The translations under genes were made by a program, and so were the position numbers. A DNA stretch of 64,000 bases from Chloroflexota bacterium (lineage in GTDB: Bacteria; Chloroflexota; Anaerolineae; Aggregatilineales; Phototrophicaceae), in the NCBI GenBank assembly GCA_013388745.1, contig JACAER010000011.1, positions 1 to 64,000 on the forward strand, given 5' to 3'. This document shows positions 17,089-23,887 of the stretch, in pieces (the stretch's first letter is position 1; each line of letters begins with the position of its first letter). The notes beneath the pieces are model-generated. The model was given only the letters and a program-made list of their open reading frames with translations. It did no database searches and had not been told where the DNA came from.

Positions 17089-17490
17089 TCATCGACTTTG
17101 GCTGCTGCCGCGCGCCACCTGTTCTTCGGCGATCATGCGGTAGGCTTCCTCTTTGCTGGCGGCCATGCGGCGGTTTTTGGCCGCGCCGGGGAAAAATGTT
17201 TCCAGCGCCGTGCCCAGCGCGCGCAAAAAAGCGTTCACCCCCAGCACGACCACAAGCCCCTGCTGCGGGTGTGTGAGCTGACCGGCGCGGCGCACATACT
17301 TCAGATCGCTGCTTGGCAGATGCATCCCGCCGGAAAAATCGAGAATAATATCGACCTTGTGCGTCGCTGCGTCCATGAGGCGCTGCGCCTGTTCGTCGGC
17401 GCTGCGGTATTCGTCCCATGTCCAGGGCGCGCTCATCTGGAAGTGGATAATGCTGTGGGCGTCGTTGTCCCAGGAAACGCTGACCGGCAT
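17089..17490 (-). CDS. STAS/SpoIIAA-like single-domain protein, paralogue 2
   Basis: A protein of 133 residues from the ATG at 17490 (MPVSVSWDNDAHSIIHFQMS). It alternates strands and helices in a pattern like SpoIIAA/STAS domains: SVSWDNDAHSIIHFQMSAPW, TWDEYRSADEQAQRLMD, KVDIILDFSGG, GLVVVLGVNAFLRALGTAL, then the helical KEEAYRMIAEE. Its neighbour at 17567-17986 is clearly a paralogue, aligning over the whole length. The open frame reaches 17607, but the N-terminal extension is unlike the paralogue and would overlap it, so I use 17490. Small STAS-like proteins act in partner switching or lipid/nucleotide binding; no kinase or phosphatase partner is adjacent, so the function is open. Confidence 0.65.
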   Translation of the reverse strand: MPVSVSWDNDAHSIIHFQMSAPWTWDEYRSADEQAQRLMDAATHKVDIILDFSGGMHLPSSDLKYVRRAGQLTHPQQGLVVVLGVNAFLRALGTALETFFPGAAKNRRMAASKEEAYRMIAEEQVARGSSQSR

Positions 17491-17566
17491 AAATTTGACC
17501 TGCCTGCAATAAAGGTCTCGAAAGTGAGGCACTATAAAATGAGTGTATAACGTCGTATAACGAAGG

Positions 17567-17986
17567 TCACCCGCCAGGTGGCCAGGCTGAATGGCGAGGG
17601 TTAACACGGGCTGCCCGTGCCTGGGCGATCATGCGGTAGGCTTCCTCTTTGCTGGCGGCCGGGCGCCGCGTTGTGGCGATCTGCGGGTAGACGGCTTCCA
17701 TGGCGTTGCCCAACATGCGCAGAAAAGCGTTGATGCCCAGAATGGCCACCATGCCCTGATTGGGATGGATATCGATGGCTGCGCGGCGGATATAGGGGAA
17801 ACTGTTGAGCGGCAGCATACCCATACTGGCGAAATCGAGGATGATGTCTACGGTGTGATTCACGCTGTCCAGCAGCGCGCGCACCTGCTGGTCGCCGTGT
17901 TCATAATCGTCCCATGACCAGGGCGCGGTCAGGCGGAAGTAGATGATGGTGTGGGCGTCGTCGTCCCATTGGACTGTCACAGGCAT
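17567..17986 (-). CDS. STAS/SpoIIAA-like single-domain protein, paralogue 1
   Basis: A 139-residue protein from the ATG at 17986 (MPVTVQWDDDAHTIIYFRLT). It shares with paralogue 2 the blocks DDDAHTIIYFRLTAPWSWDDY, HTVDIILDF, HPNQGMVAILGINAFLRMLGNAMEA and AASKEEAYRMIA, giving an obvious tandem duplication. Upstream ATGs at 17992 and 17998 would add MTMT only. The gap to paralogue 2 is 76 bp, so one transcript probably carries both. Conserved across the pair are the WDxDAHxII strand and the DFxxxxxLP segment, which may mark the functional surface. Family assignment is by predicted fold pattern and would need profile comparison. Confidence 0.65.
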   Translation of the reverse strand: MPVTVQWDDDAHTIIYFRLTAPWSWDDYEHGDQQVRALLDSVNHTVDIILDFASMGMLPLNSFPYIRRAAIDIHPNQGMVAILGINAFLRMLGNAMEAVYPQIATTRRPAASKEEAYRMIAQARAARVNPRHSAWPPGG

Positions 17987-18083
17987 AGTCATAGTCATTT
18001 TTATACAGTGTATGCGTGCAAGCGGCGCGCCGTCAATCAGCCTGTACGCCTGTCCATATGGATAGGCCAGGTGGCGGGGAACT

Positions 18084-18629
18084 TCAGCGCGCGGGGTACG
18101 ATTGGATGATCTGCCGCCCGAAGCCGCAGTCACCGCGCAAATACAGCGTATTGGTATTGGGGTCAAGCGGCAGATCCACATCGCGGCAGTCGGGCAGCGC
18201 AAAGCTTGTCAGCAGGCGGCAGGTGATGCCCGCCGGATCGCATTCGTATAAATAATAAAAACCCTCATAATCCGCCGCGAGGTTGTAGCGATAATTCGTC
18301 GTCCACGTCTGGCTGACATGAAACTGGCCGCTGCGCACCAGGGCGTCGCCCGTCAGCGTCAGCATGAGCAGCACAAACACGACCGCCACGCCCAGCAGCA
18401 CCAGCCCGTCGCGCCAGTCTTTGCGCGCGCGCGCGAACAGCAGCGCGCCACCCATAAAACCGGCTGCCGTGACCTCCAGAATTGGGAAAACCGTCAGCGC
18501 AGTCGGCAGATAATTGATCTGGCCGCCAGGCGTGCGCGCGCCGAAACGCATCAGCAGCACCCAAGCGAAATACAGCGCCGCCGTACCGAAATACAGCCAC
18601 ACCCAGGGGCGCGCGAACAGTTTGCGCAT
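18084..18629 (-). CDS. Hypothetical membrane protein with exported C-terminal domain
   Basis: About 181 residues from the ATG at 18629 (a GTG at 18638 adds three). There are four hydrophobic segments: WVWLYFGTAALYFAWVLLM, INYLPTALTVFPILEVTAAG, FMGGALLFARA and GLVLLGVAVVFVLLMLTLTG. A roughly 70-residue soluble tail follows, with four cysteines (YECDPAGITCR, DCRDVDLP, RGDCGFG), which suggests disulfides outside the cell. Neither half is recognised. The start overlaps a short upstream reading frame ending at 18635. Function unknown. Confidence 0.6.
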   Translation of the reverse strand: MRKLFARPWVWLYFGTAALYFAWVLLMRFGARTPGGQINYLPTALTVFPILEVTAAGFMGGALLFARARKDWRDGLVLLGVAVVFVLLMLTLTGDALVRSGQFHVSQTWTTNYRYNLAADYEGFYYLYECDPAGITCRLLTSFALPDCRDVDLPLDPNTNTLYLRGDCGFGRQIIQSYPAR

Positions 18630-18634
18630 GGCTA

Positions 18635-18796
18635 TCACCCTCCCGGCGGCGCCTGCTCAAGCGGCAGCGCGTCACACGGGCCGTTCAGCGCGCGCTGATA
18701 GTACAAAAGCTGTTCGGGTGTGAACAACCAGCCGCTTTGCCCGTTAACCAGGCGCACAGGCAGGCCGCCGCTGCTGCCGCGCGCCAAAGGTTGCAT
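18635..18796 (-). CDS. Short ORF upstream of the membrane protein, possibly a gene remnant
   Basis: An ATG at 18796 opens a 53-codon frame that overlaps the next gene's GTG by 4 bp. The product (MQPLARGSSGGLPVRLVNGQ, then SGWLFTPEQLLYYQRALNGP) reads like real protein. The same frame remains open a further ~90 bp upstream (reading FFYDIWLKRGRGWYSPGG) until a stop, without an ATG. It may therefore be the C-terminal end of a longer gene that lost its start when the cytochrome gene was placed opposite, or a small coupled gene. Not recognised. Confidence 0.35.
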   Translation of the reverse strand: MQPLARGSSGGLPVRLVNGQSGWLFTPEQLLYYQRALNGPCDALPLEQAPPGG

Positions 18797-18948
18797 CAAT
18801 CCGCCAGGACTATACCATCCCCTGCCGCGCTTCAGCCAAATGTCATAGAAGAAACCATGACATTTGCCCGGCAGCGTTGGGTTTTGGGTTGGTTATACTG
18901 AAACAGATCGCCGCTTCTTTGTCATCTCTTCGCAAAAAGGAGAAATTT

Positions 18949-20253
18949 ATGGAACAGGGTTCCCAACCCGGCACACTGCGTTCAGCGCGTGTGTTGATTA
19001 TCGGGCTGCTGACGGTGTTGATCGTACCGGGCCTGGCGCTGATCTTCGCCGCCATCAGCGCAGCCACCAACCCCGCGGCCCCTAGCGCTGAGGAAGCGCA
19101 GCGCGATGCGCTGGCCAACAGCAGCAACGAATGCGTGACCTGCCACCGCCAGACCACGCCCGGCATTGTCGAACAGTACAGCCGCAGCACGATGGCCGTC
19201 AGCGTCACCTGCCAGAACTGCCATGAAGTGCGCGCCGATTATCCCGGCGCCATCGAGCATGAGGGCACCTATGTGCTCAACCAGCCGACGACGGCCATGT
19301 GCCAGACATGTCATCAGGGCGAAACGGCGCAGTATTTGCAAAGCCGCCATGCGCTGCCGGCCTATGTGGCGATGGTGGGCACAGACGATCTGAGCGAAGA
19401 ACAGATGACACAGTACCAATCGATCCCGGAGGCCGCGCTGGGCCCCAACCAGACGCGCGCCGCCCTTTTTAATATCGAAGGGCCGGAGATCACGCGCTTC
19501 GCCTGCGCGGCCTGCCACAATATTGGCCGCCCGGCGCTGGATGGTTCGGTGGGCGAATGCCAGCAGTGCCATTTGCGCCACGAGTTCAGCCTGGAACAGG
19601 CGCGCCGCCCGGAAACCTGCAATGCCTGCCATATCGGCCCCGATCATCCGCAGTGGGAGATTTATCAGGAATCGCCGCACGGCATCGCCTATGCCACGGG
19701 CGGCGATAGCTGGAACTGGGACGCCGAACCGGGCACGCTGACGGTCAACGATTTTCCGGCGCCGACCTGCGCGACCTGCCATTTCAGCGGTTTCGGCGCC
19801 AGCGGCACGACGCACGACGCGGGCGATCGCCTGTCGTGGTATCTGTTCGCACAGTTCAGCGAACGCCGCCCCAACTATCAGGAAAACATTACGGCGATGC
19901 AAAATGTGTGCTTCGAATGCCACAACCGCAATTTCATCACTACGTTCTATGCCGACGCCGATGTGGCGGTGGAATATGTCAACGGGCTGGTGACGCAGGG
20001 CACGGAGCTGCTGCAACCGCTGCGCGAGCAGAATTTGCTGACCGCCACGCCGTTCGACGAGTCGGTTGAGTTTACGTACTACGAACTGTGGCATCACTGG
20101 GGACGCACGGCCAAATTCGGCGTGTGGATGCTGGGGGCGGATTATGTGCAGTGGCACGGCGTCTATGAGATGCTGGGCGATCTGACGGACATTCGCGAAT
20201 TTGTGGCCGAAGCGATTGGCGCGCCCGAAAGCGCCGCCGTGCCGGGAGGCTAA
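18949..20253 (+). CDS. Octaheme cytochrome c, hydroxylamine oxidoreductase (HAO)-like
   Basis: A 434-residue protein with one N-terminal hydrophobic helix (VLIIGLLTVLIVPGLALIFA) that serves as signal or membrane anchor, then eight CxxCH heme-c motifs in order: CVTCH, CQNCH, CQTCH, CAACH, CQQCH, CNACH, CATCH and CFECH. The opening CVTCHRQTTPGIVEQYSRS and the late GDRLSWYLFAQFSERRPNYQ resemble octaheme HAO-family proteins, which act outside the membrane on hydroxylamine, nitrite or related N compounds. I chose ATG 18949 because AAGGAG lies 8 nt upstream; the longer frame from 18877 lacks this. I cannot confirm the Tyr cross-link that defines oxidative HAO, so oxidation versus reduction is undecided. 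The next gene, 5 bp away, encodes its likely membrane partner. Confidence 0.85.
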   Translation: MEQGSQPGTLRSARVLIIGLLTVLIVPGLALIFAAISAATNPAAPSAEEAQRDALANSSNECVTCHRQTTPGIVEQYSRSTMAVSVTCQNCHEVRADYPGAIEHEGTYVLNQPTTAMCQTCHQGETAQYLQSRHALPAYVAMVGTDDLSEEQMTQYQSIPEAALGPNQTRAALFNIEGPEITRFACAACHNIGRPALDGSVGECQQCHLRHEFSLEQARRPETCNACHIGPDHPQWEIYQESPHGIAYATGGDSWNWDAEPGTLTVNDFPAPTCATCHFSGFGASGTTHDAGDRLSWYLFAQFSERRPNYQENITAMQNVCFECHNRNFITTFYADADVAVEYVNGLVTQGTELLQPLREQNLLTATPFDESVEFTYYELWHHWGRTAKFGVWMLGADYVQWHGVYEMLGDLTDIREFVAEAIGAPESAAVPGG

Positions 20254-20257
20254 AGCC

Positions 20258-21157
20258 GTGAACCATCTCGCGACGGTTTTTCCCGCACTGAGCCGCGTGC
20301 GGCGGCTGCCGCTGACGCGCGACCAACTGATGCTGCTGCTGGCGGCGGTGAATCAGATTTTTTTGGCGATCGATATTTACCTGGCGCACAGCATCAGCGG
20401 CGTGATCCAGCCTAACGAATGGATTCCCATCATTTTCGGCGCGCTGGCCGGCGCGGCGCTGCTGCTGGCGGGGCTGATCGCGCTGGCGAACCGCCCGCTG
20501 GCGACGGTGATCGCTAATGCGGTACTGCTGGCGAGCATCGTCGTTGGGCTGATGGGCGTGTATTTTCATCTGGTGCGCGCCGGCATTATCGGCGGCGGTT
20601 CAGAGACGGGCGCGGCGCTGAATCTGCTGGTGTGGGCGCCGCCGTTTTTGGGGCCGCTGGCGTTTGCGCTCGTCGGCGCGCTCGGTATCAGCGCAGCCTG
20701 GATCGAAGACCCGGCGGACAGCGGGCGGCTGCGGCTGTTCGGGCAGCGCCATGTGCAAATGCCCTACAGCAAAACGCGCGCCTATTTTCTGATCGTCAGC
20801 CTGTTCGCGCTCATCACGGTCATCAGCAGCACGCTGGATCACGCGCGCAGCAATTTCGCCAATCCGAGCGTGTGGCTGCCGGCGGTGGCGGGGGTGTTCG
20901 CCACCGCCTCGGCGGTCACGTTGGGTTTTATCGCCAAACCGACGGCGACAGATGTGCTGGTGTACACGCTGGCGATGCTGGTGATGATCGTCATCGGCCT
21001 GTTGGGTTTTCTGCTGCACCTGAACACCAATCTGGTGGCGCAGAACACGATTCTGGTCGAGCGCTTCATACGCGGCTCGCCGCTCCTGGCGCCGCTGCTG
21101 TACGCGAACGTCGGCCTGCTGGGGCTGGTGGCGCTGCTGGACCCGGCGGAAAAGTAG
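20258..21157 (+). CDS. Polytopic membrane protein, probable partner of the octaheme cytochrome
   Basis: A 299-residue protein starting at GTG 20258, with GGGAGG about 9 nt upstream and the cytochrome stop just 4 bp before it. It has about eight predicted helices, for example LMLLLAAVNQIFLAIDIYLAH, IIFGALAGAALLLAGLIALA, NAVLLASIVVGLMGVYFHL and TLAMLVMIVIGLLGFLLHLN. Helices carry several His residues (IYLAH, YFHLV, FLLHLN) that could ligate heme b, but this is only suggestive. No family is recognised. The tight coupling suggests it anchors the octaheme protein or passes electrons between it and the quinone pool. Confidence 0.65.
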   Translation: MNHLATVFPALSRVRRLPLTRDQLMLLLAAVNQIFLAIDIYLAHSISGVIQPNEWIPIIFGALAGAALLLAGLIALANRPLATVIANAVLLASIVVGLMGVYFHLVRAGIIGGGSETGAALNLLVWAPPFLGPLAFALVGALGISAAWIEDPADSGRLRLFGQRHVQMPYSKTRAYFLIVSLFALITVISSTLDHARSNFANPSVWLPAVAGVFATASAVTLGFIAKPTATDVLVYTLAMLVMIVIGLLGFLLHLNTNLVAQNTILVERFIRGSPLLAPLLYANVGLLGLVALLDPAEK

Positions 21158-21201
21158 AGCTTCACGGGAGAGCGGTTGCAGCGCGCAGCCGCTCTTTTCT
21201 T

Positions 21202-22248
21202 TTACTGGCCAGCGCGCGCCTCGCGGGCGAGCAGGGTTTCTTTGCGCGCTACGCCCCATTTGTAGCCGCCCATGCCGCCGTCTTCGCGCACCACGCGGTG
21301 GCAGGGGATGACCAGCGCGACATGATTGGCGGCGCAGGCATTGGCGACGGCGCGCGCGGCCTGCGGCTGGCCTATCGCGTGCGCGATCTGTGTATAGGTG
21401 CGCGTCTGGCCGTAGGGGATGGCGCGCAGCGTTTGCCACACCCGCTGCTGAAAGGCCGTCGCCTGCACATCCAGCGGCAGATCGGCGCGCAGCGCGTGCC
21501 CTTGCAGATAATCCAGAAGCGCGGCGACCTGCTGTTCCAGCCCGCTGTTCTGCGCCACGATCTCGGCGGCGGGGTATTCGGCGTGCAGCGCGTCGCGCAA
21601 GAATTCCGGCGTATCGCCCAGACTCACGGCGCACAGGCCGCGTTCGGTGGCCGCCACCAGCACATAGCCCAGATCGCAGGGCGCGATCGCGTAATGAATG
21701 CACATGTCTTTGCCTCCCTGACGATAAGCGCTCGGTTTCATGCCCAATAAACCCGGATACAGCCGGCTGCTCGACCCGTAACCGGCGTCGTACAGCGCGC
21801 GCGTCACCGAGTCGCCTTCTTTCAAGTGCGCCTTAAAGCGCGCCAAACGCTGCGCTTCGGCATACTGGCGCGGGGAAACCCCCATCACGCGCTTGAAGAT
21901 GCGCTGCAAGTGAAACGGGCTGACGTGCAGCGCCGCGCCCAGTTCGGCCAGCGGCGGCGCGGCCTCCAGATGCGCGTCGATGTAGGCGCAGGCCTGCTGC
22001 ACAAGCTGCGTGTGCGCATCCACTTCGTCCGGGCGGCAGCGGCGGCAGGGACGAAAACCGGCGGCTTCGGCTTCGGCATTCGTGGCGAAAAAACGCACAT
22101 TTTGACGTTTGGGATGGCGCGCCGGGCACGATGGACGGCAGTAGATGCCGGTGGACTGCACGGCGGTGACGAACTGCCCGTCGCGGCTGCTGTCGCGCTG
22201 GAGCACGGCCTGCCAGCAGTCGTTTTCAGTATAAGGTAGCGCGTTCAT
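21202..22248 (-). CDS. ada: Bifunctional Ada: DNA methyl-damage sensor/activator and O6-methylguanine-DNA methyltransferase
   Basis: The 348-residue protein has the full Ada layout. Residues 1-75 are the zinc domain with GIYCRPSCPAR (Cys37, Cys41) and FRPCRRC; one Cys accepts methyl groups from phosphotriesters. About 80-175 is the AraC-type helix-turn-helix (LAELGAALHVSPFHLQRIFKRVMG). About 180-348 is the alkyltransferase, with PCHRV (Cys316) as suicide acceptor. Methylated Ada normally activates its own gene. ATG start with GGAGAGG upstream. It stands alone on the minus strand, convergent with the cytochrome operon (44 bp between stops). No alkB or alkA neighbours. Confidence 0.95.
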   Translation of the reverse strand: MNALPYTENDCWQAVLQRDSSRDGQFVTAVQSTGIYCRPSCPARHPKRQNVRFFATNAEAEAAGFRPCRRCRPDEVDAHTQLVQQACAYIDAHLEAAPPLAELGAALHVSPFHLQRIFKRVMGVSPRQYAEAQRLARFKAHLKEGDSVTRALYDAGYGSSSRLYPGLLGMKPSAYRQGGKDMCIHYAIAPCDLGYVLVAATERGLCAVSLGDTPEFLRDALHAEYPAAEIVAQNSGLEQQVAALLDYLQGHALRADLPLDVQATAFQQRVWQTLRAIPYGQTRTYTQIAHAIGQPQAARAVANACAANHVALVIPCHRVVREDGGMGGYKWGVARKETLLAREARAGQ

Positions 22249-22333
22249 GGCCTCTCCGTTCGTGATGTGTACTGACTATCCTTAGCATACGCGCGCAGCG
22301 GCGCGGCGGCTATCGGTTTCTTGCGCTCAAAAC

Positions 22334-22364
22334 ACAAAAGGCACGGTTACGGCGTGCCTTTTGT
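22334..22364 (-). terminator. Strong stem-loop between the broken SRPBCC gene and ada
   Basis: ACAAAAGGCACG (22334-22345) pairs perfectly with CGTGCCTTTTGT (22353-22364), a 12-bp stem with a 7-nt loop. On the minus strand it would end transcripts of the ArsR/SRPBCC unit before ada; its A/T arms could work in both directions. Confidence 0.7.
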
Positions 22365-22546
22365 CGTTGATCTATTGTGGAACGCCGCCCGCGCCCGCCA
22401 AAACAAGCGCCGGATGCGCTCCTAAAATTCTCCACCGCTGCTTATTTTCTGCAAGTATAGCACAGACGTTCGCTAATTTGCGTTCCATTTGCACCGGAAA
22501 TTCGGGACGTAAGCTTTGGCCAAGCAGCGGTGAAACGCAGCGTGTC

Positions 22547-22814
22547 CTACAGCCGCAGTTCCTCCACGATCTGGTGCTGCGCCTGCAAGATGCTGGCCGG
22601 GTAGGCGATCGCGTCCGGCGGCAGCACGATCAGCGGCGGCTGCCAGCCCGCGCCGTATTCGGCCAGCGAGCGAATCCAGTTGACGAAGTTGCGCCAGCGC
22701 CACTGCCGCCCGCTCACAGAACCAGGCTTCCAGCGCGCTGGCGTCTGTCAGCGCGGCGAAAACCCGCGCCGGCGCGGCGGCCAGCTTAAGCTGCATCCGA
22801 ATGTGCTTTGTCAT
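22547..22814 (-). pseudogene. Broken SRPBCC/AHSA1 gene: intact start, foreign or frameshifted 3' part
   Basis: The ATG at 22814 has a good ribosome binding site (AGGAG, 8 nt away). The first ~35 residues (MTKHIRMQLKLAAAPARVFA, then ALTDASALEAWFCE) are the start of an AHSA1-type SRPBCC protein, normally about 150 residues. After that the frame turns to Arg/Ala-rich shadow and stops at 22473. A different frame from about 22735 to the TAG at 22547 reads as real protein (RQWRWRNFVNWIRSLAEYG, PPLIVLPPDAIAYPAS) but is not SRPBCC-like. So a deletion has probably joined two genes out of frame. SRPBCC genes commonly follow ArsR regulators, as here. Confidence 0.6.
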
Positions 22815-23154
22815 CGTTTTCTCCTGAATGAAACATATGTTCTGTAACCGACACAAAAAGAACCCGGCGAAGTATTTAACTATTGTGCGCCTTTGCGCCG
22901 CCCGCAGCTAAAGGCGCGGGCTAGAGGAAAAGGCGGGTAACTACTCAGGTAGAGGGAGCGGGGAAAGGCGGTAAGCCCACTAAAGGGGCTAGAGGAGGCC
23001 TTAAAGGTGTACAAGAGTGCGATAGTATTGAAGCCGCATGAGGTTAGTGAAAAGCATAAAAGCTTACCCTCGCAGGCCTGTTGCCGCCAGCAGAGAGAAG
23101 AAAAGCCAGGGGCCGCGCCGCTGTGGGCGCTGGCCAACCGCTTATCGCCAGGCG
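22815..23154. other. 340-bp gap with no recognisable gene
   Basis: Between the broken SRPBCC gene and the ArsR gene I see no plausible coding frame; the 204-codon minus-strand frame here overlaps the ArsR gene and its composition is Arg/Ala shadow. The purine-rich stretch 22918-23010 (GGGGCTAGAGGAGGCC-type) is not repeated elsewhere in the window. The gap fits loss of sequence between an ArsR gene and its usual partner. Confidence 0.4.
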
Positions 23155-23745
23155 CTAACGTGTTTCGGGCTGCGGGTAACACAGCAGCACCAGCCGGAAG
23201 CCCTGCCCATCGGTGATCGCCACATCGTCTTCTGGCAGGCCGTATTTGCGCGCCAACTGCTGGAACGTCGCCTGCAGCTCTTGCATGAAGGCCGCGCGCC
23301 GGTTGGCATCCGGCAGATGAATGTGCGCCGAAAGCGAGAGCGACGGCACGGACTGGCCTACGGCAGAGGCCGCGCCCAGTTTGCCCGTGTCTTCGATCAC
23401 TTCTTCGGCCAATTGCAGCAGCACGCGCAGGCTCAGTTGATCCTGTGCCGCCCGCGCCCCCCCGATCTGCCCGATGAGTTTGGGCGCCAGCCAATAGGAA
23501 CGCGCGCGCGCCTGATAGTAGCCTTCGACCGTGCCGCGCACGCGCTTTTCGGCCACTTTTGCCACCAGCCCGGCGTTTTCCAGCGCTTTGACGTGGTAAT
23601 ATACTTTTTGCGGCGATTCATCGAAAAAATCGGCCAGTTCCGGGCAGGTGCGCGGCTCGTCGAGGCGTTTCAGGATTTCTAAGCGCTGCGGCTTGAGCAG
23701 CGCCAGCGCCCGCTCCAGATCATCGACGTAACACACATCCTGCAT
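23155..23745 (-). CDS. ArsR-family winged-helix transcriptional regulator
   Basis: The 196-residue protein has an N-terminal ArsR-type winged helix (residues 8-75): LALLKPQRLEILKRLDEPRT, CPELADFFDESPQKVYYHV, KALENAGLVAKVAEKRVRGT. A C-terminal ~120-residue domain follows that could bind a ligand or dimerise. There is no CxC metal-binding motif in the recognition helix, so it is unlikely to be a metal sensor; the LKPQRLEIL-YYHVKALENAGL type is often paired with SRPBCC genes. Its upstream region holds a consensus sigma70 promoter overlapped by a 9-bp inverted repeat, a strong sign of autorepression. The likely cotranscribed partner downstream is broken. Confidence 0.85.
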   Translation of the reverse strand: MQDVCYVDDLERALALLKPQRLEILKRLDEPRTCPELADFFDESPQKVYYHVKALENAGLVAKVAEKRVRGTVEGYYQARARSYWLAPKLIGQIGGARAAQDQLSLRVLLQLAEEVIEDTGKLGAASAVGQSVPSLSLSAHIHLPDANRRAAFMQELQATFQQLARKYGLPEDDVAITDGQGFRLVLLCYPQPETR

Positions 23746-23757
23746 AGTCTGTCCTTA

Positions 23758-23803
23758 TTGTAAAAACTGGTTTTATTATAAAAAATTATTTTTACAATGT
23801 CAA
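23758..23803 (-). promoter_or_regulatory. Consensus sigma70 promoter with overlapping inverted-repeat operator for the ArsR gene
   Basis: Read on the minus strand: TTGACA (23803-23798), a 17-bp spacer, TATAAT (23780-23775), 30 bp before the start codon. This is a perfect match in both boxes and spacing. TTGTAAAAA (plus strand 23758-23766) and TTTTTACAA (23789-23797) form a perfect 9-bp inverted repeat, one arm inside the spacer and the other just past the transcription start. This is the geometry of a repressor site that blocks its own promoter. Confidence 0.8.
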
Positions 23804-23887
23804 GCCCCTTAACCAAACGTTCCATTAAATTCCACCGCCGCTTCTGCTAAAATGAATAGGTTCTCCATAAGTACGAAAGCACAGGTA

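Noticed and set aside
22880..23494. 204-codon minus frame between SRPBCC and ArsR genes
   Set aside because: Overlaps the real ArsR gene in another frame and is Ala/Arg/Gly shadow in that part.
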